A stretch of 64,000 bases of DNA from Phycomyces blakesleeanus NRRL 1555(-). Lineage: Eukaryota > Mucoromycota > Mucoromycetes > Mucorales > Phycomycetaceae. The position numbers were made by a program, and so were the translations under genes. The stretch's first letter is position 1. Every line of letters begins with the position of its first letter. The notes under the pieces are model-generated. The model had not been told where the DNA came from. It made no database searches and worked only from the letters and a program-made list of their open reading frames with translations. Location of the stretch: positions 2,278,269-2,342,268 of the forward strand of contig NW_017265136.1 in NCBI RefSeq assembly GCF_001638985.1. The letters are read 5' to 3'. This document shows, piece after piece, positions 1 through 11,458 of this stretch.

Positions 1-54
1 GACTATGTTTTTGGCCTATAATAGTTAAAAAATCACTAAAAATACAATTTGAAA

Positions 55-597
55 TGTGGTGATCCAGACACTTGGATATTGAATTTATCACATATAAAAA
101 CATATTTATATTGGGATAGCGTAGTAGCTATCATCTTGTCAGTATAAAATATATATAAACAATTAAGTAATCAGCCCAATAATTATTACAGTTAGTACTG
201 TAGATAATATCTTAAAGATTGTTAAGATAATTATATCATACTGCCGGGTAAACTGTGTCAGATCGATATGGAGCTAATTTAGTAGGAAGTCCTAAAGCTC
301 TAGTATAAAAGAGAAAAGAATAGCTAAGAGCTAAAGAAGTATGATTTATGACTTGATGTCATAATTGTAACACTAACACTAGTTAAGCAGTAAATACACT
401 CTAATAACCAAATATAGTAAAGGAAGAAAGCTTTAAGAAACTAAGACGTAATGACAAGAGCAGATTGTGTTTTTTTATAAAAAGGGACACTTTTTATTTA
501 TGAATAAAGACAACTTATATACAGTCTCAAAGTATTTCTATATGTCTCTATTATCAAATATTTTATTTTTCTATTGTTTTGTATCTAAAATACCACA
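55..597 (+). mobile_element. Solo LTR, family LTR1 (543 bp)
   Basis: Begins TGTGGTGATCC and ends AAATACCACA, with a perfect 5-bp target duplication TGAAA at 50-54 and 598-602. It is near identical in reverse to 34814-35356 and 53191-53733, all 543 bp. A TATAAAAAG box near 475 defines the sense strand. No internal coding region remains, so this is a solo LTR left by LTR-LTR recombination. It lies inside the 3' terminal region of CACTA element A1. Confidence 0.93.
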
Positions 598-3366
598 TGA
601 AACTAGAAAATCTTGGTTTTTTGAAAAGATTGACAAAAAGCAAATTGACCACCTAAAATTAAATCTTCTGATAAACAAAAGTAAGCTTTAATTACAGACT
701 TTACATTTTTAGTAAATATAGATTGCAATTGATGACTATTAAAAGTCAGAAGTAAAAGAGAAGAAAATATCTAAACTTTTTGCTGAGAGAATAAAATATG
801 TTAAGACAATTTGAAAAAAAAATGTATTACAAAAAAAACAAATTGTAGGTCTGCAAGAGAACCAAGTGACAATTTTGGGCCGCGGTTAAGCTCTGGCCAC
901 ACTATATATGCTGTTGTTGTATTTATAGTCGCTTCCAACTTCACCAAACCAACCAATTCTTTGACATCTGCCAGGTGAACTACCTTTGGCTTCATTTGCC
1001 CATTGTTAACAACTGGTATACCATTTACCAAACGGACTGCCGCAATCTCTACAAGAGCAAGTGGCCACCTGTTGTTGTTGAGTTTGTGCTCAAAGAAGAC
1101 AATAAATTTTCCAAAGAAATCCTTGTAAACCGGGAAGTATGCAGAATTTATGTTGCAGCTTTCATCAACCTGAATCTGTAATCTGATGTTATGTGCCTCC
1201 CTTACACAATTTTGGTCGAGTGCAGAGTCAATCACACAACCATTGACAAATGTCTTGCAGCTAGTTTGTATAGCTGCTTCAATCATACTACACTCTTCCC
1301 CCTTTGATTCGTAGAAGTCTTCAAGAAGTTTTGAAAGACAAGAAATGCCTTCAAAACTATCTTGGATCGTTCTATTCCTCAATGGCCCCCAGAACTCAAT
1401 ATCAGACCCAGCACCAACACGCTTACCCTCATCTGTCAACGGCCAACCAGCAGTGGAATCTTCATATTGTAAGTGTCATACTGTTTTTGCTTCTGTAATC
1501 ATGACAGTGACTCCAGCCTCTGCTTGTCGTATTTGTGCTAAGCCAAGCATGATATTTCCAGCATTAACATTTATAGCAGAATTACTCTTGATAGCTCTTG
1601 AGTATTCACCAATTGCCCATTCCACGGATCTGGCACTATATGCATGAGGTGGGCCGTATGCGTCAATCATGAGAGGATAGTGCTGAAGAAGATGCTGGTT
1701 TATAGTGGAAATATTGATTTTGATTTTTCTACTTGTAAGCAGCAATTCCAGGTACATGTTCCATATTTCAAGTTTACTGAAGAAAAATAGTTAGAATAAA
1801 TAATAGAATAACACATAGCTTTTACTAAAATATATCTTTTGATAGAGGTTTGTTCCTCTGCTGATAACTCCCAGCTCATGAGTAGGTTACATGCTTGAAC
1901 CAAGCCAAGTAACGCATTCTGGGCAGTTGCATCTCCAATACGCTCTGCCACCAGCGTAGGGACGACGAACAGAAGAAAGTCTGCCCAATCGACGGCCTTG
2001 AACGACCCGTGGCTCTTGTATACATCCCTCCAATTGCCATGGAAGGATGTAGGGATAGTATTTCTTGTTTTGTACATTGCTGTACTGATCTCCTTCCGAA
2101 CACCAGAAGAAAGAGCAAAACAATGGTCTGTTCCGTAGGTACTAGAAACCAAACCCCAGACCTGCTTGCTTATTCCATGGCAAAGTCCATGCATCTCATT
2201 GAGGGCAAAAAACAATGGTCCAGAGAATATCTTCAATGTTGCCAGAGGGAATTGTCTGTTTAACTCTTTGCGGCTGGATGTACTGGCCTGGGAAAAATTC
2301 TGGAAACTTTTCAGTGTACAGATATTGGTGCTGGGCAAGGTTCTGAAGTATTGTCTGTGCTTGGGACATTGGCCAACAACATGACAGATACGGCAACCGT
2401 CTTTGCTCATATGTCCAGAATGACATGCCAACTTTGCTAAGGCAGGAATGTCACCAGTGACCATTAAGACATATATCTTGGCACGAATGGTCTTGTTGGT
2501 GTGTTAACAACCATCCCTTCACTCTCCAACACCAGGAGCTCTTTCATCGTTGGTTCCATGAACGACCAGAAATTGGCAGGTGCGCCTGGACCTGAAATCA
2601 TTGCGATCTGGAGCATTCTGCTTCTCTCATACCGGACCATGGGATTCAGGTTAAGAATGGTGGCATGGAGGATCATTACAGAACCTGGAACATTGTGTGG
2701 CAGGAATCCATCAACAGACAACAAAATTGCAATGTCATCTTTTCCGTAAAACAGATGTTTCACTTGCTGGTAAACCTGGCCATCAAACACATTGGTTTTA
2801 CTCCCATCCGAGCTTGACTCATGATTATGGCAGTAATGCATATCTGCTCTTGTATTCTCGTTGGCTAATGCAAGAGCCAGTTGTCTCGCCAATGGAAGCT
2901 GTATCATTATAGCAGCAGCAACCAGATCACCACCCTCGGTTTCTCCACGTCTTGTTTTGTACAAGCTCTGTCCACAGTTGGAGCACTCAGTCTGGGATGG
3001 ACTGGTAAAGAGCATACATCCCCTCTGACAGATATCATGGACTGTCTCTTCAACACCAGAGAAACACTTCAAAAGGTTTTTGCCGAGATGAGGAGTACAT
3101 GCTCTGTATGTAATACAAGTCGACGTTTCCAAAATGCTGTTGAAATGCTTGACTATCATTTCATGAGCATTGCGGGAGATACCAAAATCCTTAATGATCT
3201 TGAGAAACTCAAGGTTCTTTGCATTGTCTTTGTCAGGGGTAGGTGCAGGCTGACTGAAGTCAAAAACCAAAGGAGATGTTTTGTTTTCAATGATGTCCAT
3301 GTCATTGCCAAGTTCCGCATCATACTTTAACAAGGTAAATAATAATTAGCATTATATAATAAGATA

Positions 3367-4720
3367 CACCCGGCTTAGGGTGAAATTGACTTACTTCCAA
3401 CTCCGCCATGACTTCTTTCTATGCAAGAAGACCATCCTCTATTTTCCTTTTATTTTAATTCTGTAATCTCTCTAATAAAACAAATCACAATGCCAAAGAA
3501 CAATAAAGCTAAAACTATCAACTCATATTATAAGACAACAGATTTCGAAAAAGGAATGATTATTGGAAGATATAAAGAAGGACGTAGCTCCTATGAGATT
3601 TCACATGCAGAAGGCATATCCCAATCAACTGTTTATCGTATAATTAAAAAATACGAGACAAAGAAGACGTGCGCTGAGAAGGAGCATCCTAGGGCCTCTA
3701 AGAAGCTATCACCACGGGCAATTCGTTATTTGAAGTTCACCGCAAAAAAAATAGATGCGACACATTAGCTACCATCACGCGCAGTGTTAAAGAGATGCAT
3801 GACATCTCAATCAGTCAAGCAACAGTACGCAAATATCTGCACGATATGGACCTTCGCTCTTGTGTTGCTGTAGCCAAGCCTTACCTAGATGAAGCATATA
3901 AGAAGGCACGCTTGCAATGGGTTAGGGAGCGAAAAAATTGGAATGATGAATGGACATCAGTAATCTGGAGTGATGAGTCCAGATTCACCCTTTTTCAGAA
4001 AGGTGGACAGCAATATGTTTGGCACCAACTGCATGAGAAGTATGAAGATGACTGTCTGATACCAGCAGTGCAAGGGTTGGGTGGTTCAGTATCAGTTTGG
4101 GGATGTATTTGGGCAGGAGGTGTTGGCCCACTAGTTATATTAGATGACTACATGACAAAAGAAATATATGTCCAGACACTGAGGGTCAACTATCTCCCAT
4201 TTCTTGCTGCCCTTCCTGACAAGGACACCACCACCTACCTTCTCCAAGAAGACAATGCCAAGCCACATAAGAGCAAGTTGGCGGAACAGTGGAAAAAAAG
4301 AAACGATGTGGCTATCTTACCATGGCCTGCAAAAAGTCCAGATCTCAATCCAATTGAGAATATGTGGAGCTACCTTGATAACAAGGTTAGAGATAGAAGA
4401 CCCAGCCTACCATGCTAAAAGAACTGGACGTTGCTTTGTTGGAGGAGTGGGCAGAAATCACAGCAAGTACTTGTGTGAAGTTTTGCCTGAGCATTAAAGA
4501 TCGTATGATATTAGTTAGGAAGAAGCATGGAGGAGCTATTAACTATTAAACCTCCATCAATTTTTAATATAAATAAGCAACACATATTACAAAATCTTCC
4601 ATTCATTTTTTGTCTTTAAGGATCATGTCTTTGAGAACTTATTTAACCTTGAAAAACAGAGGTGTACTTCTTTGATTTTAGCGGAGTTGGAAGTAAGTCA
4701 ATTTCACCCTAAGCCAGGTG
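3367..4720 (+). mobile_element. Tc1/mariner element (1354 bp)
   Basis: Starts CACCCGGCTTAGGGTGAAAT and ends with its inverse. The TIRs are about 41 bp and reach ...CTTCCAACTCCGC with one mismatch. It is flanked by TA at 3365-3366 and 4721-4722. The host site is intron 2 of the A1 transposase gene; the uninterrupted sequence is at about 57185 in A2. It carries one transposase pseudogene. Confidence 0.95.
3490..4549 (+). pseudogene. Tc1-family transposase (two frameshifts)
   Basis: ATG at 3490. The N-terminus holds a helix-turn-helix (GRSSYEISHAEGISQSTVYR region). The catalytic core shows WSDESRF, QEDNAKPH and NPIENMWS, with 34 residues between the second Asp and the Glu, so the DD34E triad of Tc1 is complete. 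Two frameshifts break it: one in the A8 run at 3744-3751, after which the frame resumes as DTLAT, and one near 4400-4412. The last segment ends in GGAINY with TAA at 4547-4549. Intact family members are about 340-350 residues, which this copy would match if unbroken. It may have been mobilised recently, since the TIRs are well preserved, but the coding frame is lost. An A-run frameshift could also be a sequencing error. Confidence 0.9.
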
Positions 4721-5457
4721 TATATATATATATCTTACCATAGACTCATCATTATCATCATTACTGAAGATATTCATAATTGGATCATCATTATCTTTGC
4801 TGTTGAGTGTATTCATGATCTGATCTTCGATTGCATCAGCACGTTCTCTGCTTGTTTATGAAGATAACAATATAATTAATTACACTTTCTAATAGTATGT
4901 ATGTGATTTGTAGTCTTACTTGATAGTGTCATTTGAGACAGTGTTCAAAACAACACTGACTTGTCCAGGAACAGGCGTGGTCTGTGAAGTCTGGATATCA
5001 TTATGTCTTCTATGATGGTTCTTAAAGCATTGAGCTCTACAACTCTTGACTTTTTTAAATTGGTGTGGCGCTCTTTGCATTGATTGCATTGGTAACTATC
5101 AAGGATTGAATTTGAAGACATTTTTTAGATTGGAAATAAACACTTAAGAATAAAGGTATGAATATTGATAATTCCTTTTAAATAATATACTTTTATACTT
5201 AATAGTGTTGAGATTTGTATAGACTTAATGACTACAAGTAGGCAATGACATAGATGATACAAATATAAACTCAGGAACAGAAGCTAAAACATTGCATAAT
5301 AGCTGTTATTAGAGCTACAGTAGCTCAATAATAATATTGGCTGGACCAATAGGTTAAACTCATTTATATGAAACTAATAATAGACAATAGAAAATTTTTT
5401 CGGCCTTTATCTTTCTTTCACAACAATTTTTTTTCTCAGGTAAATCAAACTCTCAAC

Positions 5458-6100
5458 ATGAATAACACAGATAACAATTCCATCTCTTTGCTACACACCA
5501 TGTACAATGAGATACTATCTTTGAAGGTAGGCCAAGAAAAGGCCAAACTTGAAATGAAGGCACAGATTGAAGAGTTGAGGCTTGAAATGAAGACAAGCAT
5601 TGAAGATTTGAATTTGGAGATTACTGCTCTCCAGAGCCAACTGGAGAATAGAAACATTTCCAACCAACACACTTCGCCTTCTGTCTCTGCCATTGTAAGA
5701 CAAAAAATAAAACGAGTTGAATATATATTAATATGTCATTAAATAGTCTAGTGCTAATACTATCTGCAAACTGGTGAGCATATTTTGTGAAATAACTTTA
5801 AAGCATCTCTTCAAGATAATAAGTGAAGATCTTGGCATTGAAGTAATAAGTAACAAAAAGGCCACATTCAATATGTGTACAAAGCTTATATGTGATGATA
5901 TGGCTGCCCATCCTTTGATGATTGCTCTTGGTCCTAATCCTAGCTGGGGGTCTATACCAGTAGCACTTAAGAAAGAAATGTGTGCCAGACATGCAAATAT
6001 AATGAAGGATTCTGGTATAGACTTCACTAGATGTCTTGGAAACTGGACATCAACTGCAAGAGTTGCACATCTCTGGAGGAACCGCCATAAAAGATTATAG
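5458..6100 (+). CDS. Partner protein of CACTA element A1 (coiled-coil)
   Basis: Two exons, 5458-5694 and 5747-6100; the intron is GTAAG...ATAG, 52 bp, and phase 0. The first exon encodes a heptad-rich stretch (LEMKAQIEELRLEMKTSIEDL) predicted to be a coiled coil. The second encodes a compact domain ending GNWTSTARVAHLWRNRHKRL. About 196 residues, with no stop or frameshift. It is divergent from tnp2 with starts about 340 bp apart. The same gene, same exon lengths, occurs in A2 (complement of 55799-56453), so it is conserved coding sequence. Family unknown. By analogy with the second protein (TnpA) of plant En/Spm elements it may bind the subterminal repeats, but no sequence similarity to TnpA is claimed. 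Confidence 0.82.
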
Positions 6101-6257
6101 TCTTATAAGTAATCTGGTGTAGTGGAATTGAATAGGATATTTTACTATGAAAACCTAGAATATTAAATAGTTTATAGCCAATAAAATGTGTCTATAGATT
6201 TTTCTATGCTTTAACAGCCAATAAAATAAACAATATTATTTATTTTTCTGTCATAAC

Positions 6258-6507
6258 TGAGGTATTTGGGGTTGTTTATGGGTTAGTATCTCAATAATGG
6301 GAAAAGTAGATACTGTGAGAGTGTTATTTATTAAAGAGACAAAATAATATTGTTTATATCTGCTACTATTCAAATCCCTGTAATTCAAATCCCTGTTGTG
6401 TAATGGTTGGTTTACACTGTATGAGTGTGTAGTGTACGTGTGCCTGGTGTGTAACAGTTCCGGAGATTGTTAACTTCCCAGGTTCATTAGCAAGAAGGAA
6501 CCAGTGT
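6258..6507 (-). repeat. Truncated left LTR of the gypsy-like element
   Basis: Matches 8457-8706 base for base with few differences up to ...GGAACCAGTGT. The remaining 47 bp of the LTR are missing, and coding sequence of the element follows directly. Confidence 0.92.
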
Positions 6508-8434
6508 ATAGTGCAAAATGATGTTTTAGGAATAAGTTTGTTAGATCTGATAGATTGTTCTATAGCTTCCATAAACTGTTTTTGCTTCTCAGATGTGCCA
6601 GCAGGAGATTTATTAGGTTCTGGCACATCATCTGGAGTGTTTTCTCTCAATGAATCGCTTTTTTGATCATCCCAAGTAGTTGCTAAGTTTGTAATTGCCA
6701 TGCCCAGTCTGGGCATTAAGTCTGTGCCAATGTTCATCTGTGTGCCTAAGGCTAAACTCATTACTACGAAGTTGTGATTCAGTTTATGACTCATATAAGA
6801 TAATGAAAGGTTCTCAACAGTGCCTAAATGTTCCGCTAAGCTATTCTCTGATGCTAAATAAATGTGCTGCTTTTTTGAACTACATTTAGTGATAGGTAGA
6901 GAGAGAGAGAAGACAAGGTCTGGAGAAATGAAAGAAGTGTTTGCTCTGGAGTCCACCAGTGCCCACACCCAGCTACTCTGAACAATTATAGGAACATAGA
7001 GTGAGCCATCATTATGTGGCGGTGCAGTGAGGTGGTGAATGTTAAGGTGTTTATCTTGTGCTTGTAGATTGAGTTGGCTCAGGTCCAGCTCAATTCTACT
7101 ATCCAGTGCATCCTCACTGTTGACTGTTCTTGTGCTGCAGTTTGCAAATACTGGCTTTTTGGCTTTGGCCAACTGAAACTCAGGGCATTTGTGCCCGTTG
7201 AAGTATGGAACTTTATGACAGTAACGGCAGAGGGGTGCTGGTCTTGGTGCTGGTGGTGTGAAGGTCTTATTCTTTGTGCTTGTAATACTCTTGAGTATGT
7301 GGCATTTGTCTTTGCTGTGTCTGCCCTTGGGATGCAAAGGGCAGGATCCTCTGTTGTTGTGATTGTTTTTACATCGTTCTCTACAGAATTCACCACATTC
7401 TCTTTTGCTGCCAGTGTACTCGTGATTGTCTTCTTGGTATCTCTTGGTACCACTTGTGGTCCGTTCCTCTTGGAACAGGAAGTCTGTCTCCTCACCACTA
7501 GTGGCCATAATCAACGGTATGACCTGGTGTATGTTCTTGGGAACAACCAAGCCGTAGTGCTGTGTAAATGTTTGCCACGCTTTCTATCTTACAGGTCTCA
7601 ACAGCTTGAAGGTGAAGAGCCATACAAGCTCGTCACTACTGTCAAGGTTGGCGGCATGAACGCTGACCAGGAATCTTTCCACGTATGCTCTGACGAGCTC
7701 TCCTGGCTTTTGCAGCATACAGTGGACTTCATGCTTCTTGATCCACAGGTGGTACGGGTTACTGTGCTCGCTTTCTAGCTGCTGGCATACCTCCTTCCAC
7801 TTCAAACCTCTTCTGGCCCTTGTCTTCTCAAATGAGACGCGTTGTCTCTCGTCACAGGTAAGCCAGAACAAGCATTCCCAGTGCTGATCAAAATCCAGGT
7901 TGTGTGCCCGGAGCTGCACTTTGAAGTCGTTCAAAAACGCGGCGATGGAGTCGTGGACCGCCTTGTTGGTCTGACAGACTGGTCCACCACAAAGCTGAAA
8001 GGCAGGAAGGTTGGGGGAACGAAGGAGTCTGCCTTGTTGTTGCCTCGGTATTTTCTGGCTTTCTTTTCAATATTGGCCCTGAAGACCTCAACGGCTGATG
8101 GGCTGGACATCATCTCTTGGGCATCACAGAAAGCCACCCAACGCTCTTTGGTGTTGGCCACCTCTTCTTGGACCTTTCTTATATTGTTGAGTTTAGTCTT
8201 GGGGTTTTCCAGAACCTTTATCAACTTTTCTGCTGCTTTTTTGTGGCAAGCGTCAATTTCTATCTCAATTTCCAGGATGTTGATTTCTTGGTTGCATTCC
8301 TCTTCATCCATCTCAAAGTCCTTGTTGTTGCTTTGGCTGTCTTCTCTAGTGTCCTTTTGCAATTCACTCTTTTGCGATTCGTCATTCAAACTGGTGATGG
8401 AGGCATTCGCAATGTAATTGTTCATTTTTGTCAA
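6366..8434 (-). pseudogene. gag-protease of the gypsy-like element (broken)
   Basis: Starts at ATG 8434 just inside the 5' LTR. The first part is a charged capsid-like region. Two zinc-knuckle-like Cys/His clusters follow (CGEFCRERC near 7380 and CRYCHKVPYFNGHKC near 7220). A retroviral-type aspartic protease segment follows at about 6.95 kb, reading WALVDSRANTSFIS where the family has D-S/T-G: Gly is replaced by Arg, so the enzyme should be dead. The frame is broken by a frameshift near 7.97 kb and a TAG at about 7584-7586. The last open part (7550-6366) reads through the deletion junction into LTR sequence, so its C-terminal ~50 residues are LTR-encoded. Confidence 0.85.
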
Positions 8435-8456
8435 AAATACAATTCACAGTAAAAAA

Positions 8457-8753
8457 TGAGGTATTTAGGATTGTTTATGGGTTAGTATCTCAATAATGGG
8501 AAAAGTAGATACTGTGAGAGTATTATTTATTAAAGAGACAAAATAATATTGTTTATATCTGCTACTATTCAAATCCCTGTAATTCAAATCCTTGTTGTGT
8601 AATGGTTGGCTTACACTGTATGAGCATGTAGTGTACGTGTGCCTGGTGTGTAACAGTTCCAGAGACTGTTAACTTGCCAGGTTCATTAGCAAGAAGGAAC
8701 CAGTGTTTGGTTGTGGGGTCTGTTCTTCACTCAATTGTGGTGTGTATACCACA
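8457..8753 (-). repeat. Complete right LTR of the gypsy-like element
   Basis: 297 bp, TG...CA bounded, flanked on its right by the TSD copy ATAAC at 8754-8758. Relative to the gag gene it is the 5' LTR. Confidence 0.93.
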
Positions 8754-8759
8754 ATAACA

Positions 8760-9182
8760 ACCAATAAAAATGATTAATAAAAATGATCTTCTATTGTAAT
8801 AACCAATAAAAATTTGTATTTATTAAAATGATCAAACATTAACATTTATATTATCCAATAAAAAACTGTTTTCATAAAAGTAACATTAAAAAAAAAGTAC
8901 TAGTGTCCAATAGAATTCCTTTCTAAGCTAAAATATTAAAGTAATAAATGACATTTAAGAGAGTACCCAATAAAAGTAATCAATTATATAATATATTTTA
9001 TACAATAAAGAATGAAACGCTGTCCAATAGAAGAGTTAACAAAGGAGAATCAGAAAGCGGAGATCTGTAATATGTATTTAAACTCCAGGGGGGCAGTGGA
9101 TATTTGGCAAAAAACCGTCACAAAGCCGCCTTGTCAAACCACCATAAAGCAGCCATAAAACCCCACTTTTTTTCCCGTAGTA
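8760..9182 (-). repeat. Subterminal CCAATA motif array at the 5' end of A1
   Basis: Repeated CCAATAAAA / CCAATAGAA units (for example near 8760, 8803, 8855, 8908, 8970 and 9024), all in one orientation and about 40-60 bp apart. The same array occurs in A2 at 55340-55735. This is the layout of transposase-accessory binding sites in En/Spm-type elements. Binding itself is inferred. Confidence 0.75.
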
Positions 9183-9294
9183 TACTACTATATCCAACAG
9201 TCAACATCCAAAGCTGGTGAAACCCCCTATTACAAAGAAGCCTGAAGAAATACTTATTCAGAATTTTACTATCTGTCCACTGCTATTATTAAAG

Positions 9295-9612
9295 TGTCAT
9301 TCCTAATCTAGACTATCTTCCAATTCACTGTAAACGTAGCTGAATTGGTCAAGCTTTAATAACACAGAAGTAAGCAAATAAGAGAGGGGATAAAAAGATG
9401 ATTTTTATTATTTTGATTTGGGTTATCTTATATAATTTTTGAAATTATTATTCATCTTTGACTACACTCAAGTAGTGTCTAGTAATATTACAAATTATTA
9501 TAATTTGATTACAAATTTCTAAAACTACAAACTGATGAATAATCATTTTAATTCCTGCTTCTTTTGTAAGAACAAGTCACTAGAACTTTTATCACCAAAA
9601 TTAAGCACGACA
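9295..9612 (-). mobile_element. Solo LTR, family LTR3 (318 bp)
   Basis: TGTCATTCC...GCACGACA with the 4-bp TSD AAAG at 9291-9294 and 9613-9616. A TATATAAG box on the minus strand marks the sense direction. It lies inside an older inverted LTR3 copy whose pieces continue through 11422. It supplies the uninterrupted version (TA at 9590-9591) of the site hit by the Tc1-like element at 50256. Confidence 0.9.
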
Positions 9613-9636
9613 AAAGCTTGACCAATTTGGCTATGT

Positions 9637-10000
9637 TGTCAGAGTTGACATCAGTGTCCAAAATTGGGAATTGCAAGCAACCAGTAATGGTTGACTTTTT
9701 TGGATAAAAGATCTTGAAATTGCCGATTGGTCTCTTGTATATGTTTTAGATGTTTAAGATGGTGAATATACTTGCAGAAGATATTACTGGACAACAAGTA
9801 TCTAAGACATATTATTGTAGCTATTCTTTTAGTCAGAAATCAAACATCATTTTGTATAAATAGTCAAGAAATATAATTAATAAAAAGCATCTTTATTCTT
9901 ATTGAAAAAACTATTCTTAAAACTTGACAATCCCCAGTGATATTGATTTTGCGACTTAGTTACAAGTGCCAGAAAAGAAATACCAGATCAAGACTTGACA
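9637..10000 (+). mobile_element. Solo LTR, family LTR4 (364 bp)
   Basis: TGTCAGAGTTGACA...AGACTTGACA. The TSD is ATGT (9633-9636) and ACGT (10001-10004), one transition apart. A second copy in reverse is at 10665-11392. A TATAAATAG box near 9855 marks the sense strand. Its bases 9988-9991 (TCAA) show the empty target used by the LTR3 copy at 49959. Confidence 0.87.
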
Positions 10001-10017
10001 ACGTTTACAGTGAATTG

Positions 10018-10345
10018 TGTTGTTTTTGATCTGGGTTGTTCTTCCAATGCTATAACACAGCCAAAATTGGTCAGACCCACTGGGAATCGTAAACGAAGAT
10101 AAAAGAATAAAAAGAGAATAGAAAAATAGATAACTTTTATTGAATGAAATAACGCCCTCTTTTATATCTTTTCTAAACCTACTCAGCCATTATAAATATC
10201 TGTTTTGGTTTCTATTCTACTTTTGTTAAGCTATGTGCTTTCTAATTCTTTTGTGAGCAAAAGGAAATCACTTTGGTCGTCGTTCTCAAAAGAGAATTCT
10301 GTGTAATCATCATCCTGATTGGCTAACAAGAATTTGGGCCCGACA
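10018..10345 (-). mobile_element. Solo LTR, family LTR5 (328 bp)
   Basis: TGTTGTTTTTGATC...TTTGGGCCCGACA with a perfect 4-bp TSD ATTG at 10014-10017 and 10346-10349. There is only one copy in the window, so the family assignment rests on the ends, the TSD, and the fact that its removal rejoins an LTR3 sequence. Confidence 0.82.
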
Positions 10346-10353
10346 ATTGTAAG

Positions 10354-10664
10354 TGTCAGACATTATTTTGATGAATTCGTAAAATCTGAAGATAGTTAAC
10401 CACAGTACTTCTTTATGCACAGTAATATCTTTCTGAGCATTAACCACAGTATAATGACTATTTCTTTAATTAAATATAAATAATAACTACTGCAGATAAT
10501 GCGCAGTATTAGTTTAGAAAACTATATAAGACAATTCAATTCATATTAATAAAAGGTATCTTTTATCCTCTCTTTGATTTTACGTATACTCCCTGATCCC
10601 CAGTGGGTTTGACCTTTTGACTTTGTTATAGTAAAAGGAAGACCAACCCAGATCGGGAATGACA
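10354..10664 (+). mobile_element. Solo LTR, family LTR2 (311 bp)
   Basis: TGTCAGACATTATTTTG...GGGAATGACA, a shorter relative of 10991-11352. The flanks TAAG (10350-10353) and GAAG (11397-11400) form a 4-bp TSD with one mismatch. An LTR4 copy was inserted into its last four bases (GACA). Confidence 0.85.
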
Positions 10665-11392
10665 TGTCAAGTCTCAATCTGGTATTTTTTTTCTGGCACT
10701 TGTAACTAAGTCGCAGAATCAATACCACTGGGGATTGTCAAGTTTATGAATAACTTTTAGATAAGAATAAAGATGCTTTTTATTAAATGTATTTCTTGAC
10801 TATTTATACAAAATGATAATTGATTTCAGGCTAAAAGAATAGCTATGATAATATGTCTTAGATGCTTGTTATCCAGTAATATCTTCTACAAGTATATTCA
10901 CCATCTTAAACATCTAAAACATATGTGAAAGACCAATCAGCGAAGTCAAGATCTTTTATCCTAAAAAGTCAACCATTACTGGTTGCTTGTTGTCGGACAT
11001 TATTTTGATGAATCCGAGAAATCGGGATAATTGACCGCAGCAGTTCTGTATGTCAAAGATACCTCATAGATAACGAACCACAGTAATATCTTGTAAAGAT
11101 TAACCACAGTAACATCTTCTGAGCATCAACCGCAGTAAAAGGACTTCTCTTGTAATTAAATAGAGTATAATAGTTTACTGCGGATAATGCGCAGTATTAG
11201 TTTAGAAAACTATATAAGACGATTCAATTCCTATCAATAAAAAGCACCTTTTATCCTCTCTTCGATTTTACATATACTCTCCGATCCCCAGTGGGTTTGA
11301 CCTTTTGACTTTGCTATAGTAAAAGGAAGACCATCCCAGATCAGGAACGACATTGTAAATCCCGATTTTCGTTACCAATGTCAACTCTGACA
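10665..11392 (-). mobile_element. Solo LTR4 containing a nested LTR2
   Basis: Reverse copy of 9637-10000, bounded TGTCAAGTC...CTCTGACA, with TSD GACA at 10661-10664 and 11393-11396. It is split by the LTR2 copy at 10991-11352. Without that insertion it is about 362 bp. Confidence 0.9.
10991..11352 (+). mobile_element. Solo LTR, family LTR2 (362 bp)
   Basis: TGTCGGACATT...AGGAACGACA with the 4-bp TSD TTGT at 10987-10990 and 11353-11356. A sister copy of exactly 362 bp is at 51757-52118. It has a TATATAAG box near 11211 and an AATAAAAAGCA motif downstream. It is the innermost layer of the nest. Confidence 0.92.
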
Positions 11393-11458
11393 GACAGAAG
11401 ATAGCCTAGATCAGAAATGACAAGAATTCGGGCACGGCGACGTGCGTAACAAAAGAAA

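Larger units (their letters stand above)
801..5121 (-). pseudogene. tnp2-type CACTA transposase of A1 (broken)
   Basis: Four exons are inferred by comparison with A2: 5121-4920 (Cys/His finger), 4847-4739 (acidic), 3324-1836 (catalytic core) and 1776-801. The core carries a VDGF-type first aspartate region (about 2.73 kb), a zinc pair of the type ECSNCGQ (about 2.97 kb), a GDIPALAKLACHSGH segment followed by GCRICH (about 2.4 kb), and a degenerate ALNEMHGLCHGI block (about 2.2 kb). These correspond to the conserved D / GD.PA / DxMH blocks of the tnp2 family. Lesions: a one-base loss in an A-run of exon 1 (A6), a one-base loss near 2500, a TGA near 1474-1476 where A2 has CGA, and the third intron's donor changed from GT to AT at 1834-1835. 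A Tc1 element sits in intron 2. The product would bind element ends and cut DNA in the nucleus; this copy should be inactive. Confidence 0.88.
6258..8753 (-). mobile_element. Ty3/gypsy-like LTR element with pol deleted
   Basis: The right LTR is complete at 8457-8753 (297 bp, TGAGGTATTT...TATACCACA). The left LTR is cut at 6258-6507 and lacks its last 47 bp. The 5-bp TSD ATAAC at 6253-6257 and 8754-8758 is perfect. The gag-protease region on the minus strand runs straight into the truncated LTR; reverse transcriptase, RNase H and integrase are absent. It is inserted in the 5' subterminal region of CACTA element A1. The perfect TSD indicates a genuine insertion that was later deleted internally. 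Confidence 0.93.
1..9182 (-). mobile_element. CACTA-type DNA transposon A1, interrupted
   Basis: Sister copy of A2 (55187-60041) in reverse orientation. Its 5' end is the inverted terminal sequence finishing at 9182 (reads TACTACGGGAAAAAAA on the minus strand; A2 has CACTACGGG, so the last base looks like a C-to-T change). Its 3' end lies about 30-40 bases left of base 1. It encodes a tnp2 transposase (minus) and a divergent partner gene (plus). It is interrupted by a solo LTR (55-597), a Tc1 element (3367-4720) and a gypsy-like element (6258-8753). Subtracting these leaves about 4.8 kb, matching A2. The TSD cannot be checked because the far end is outside the window. Confidence 0.9.

Noticed and set aside
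7074..7778. A 234-codon plus-strand frame
   Set aside because: Antisense shadow of the gag-protease region, which has zinc-knuckle and protease motifs on the minus strand.
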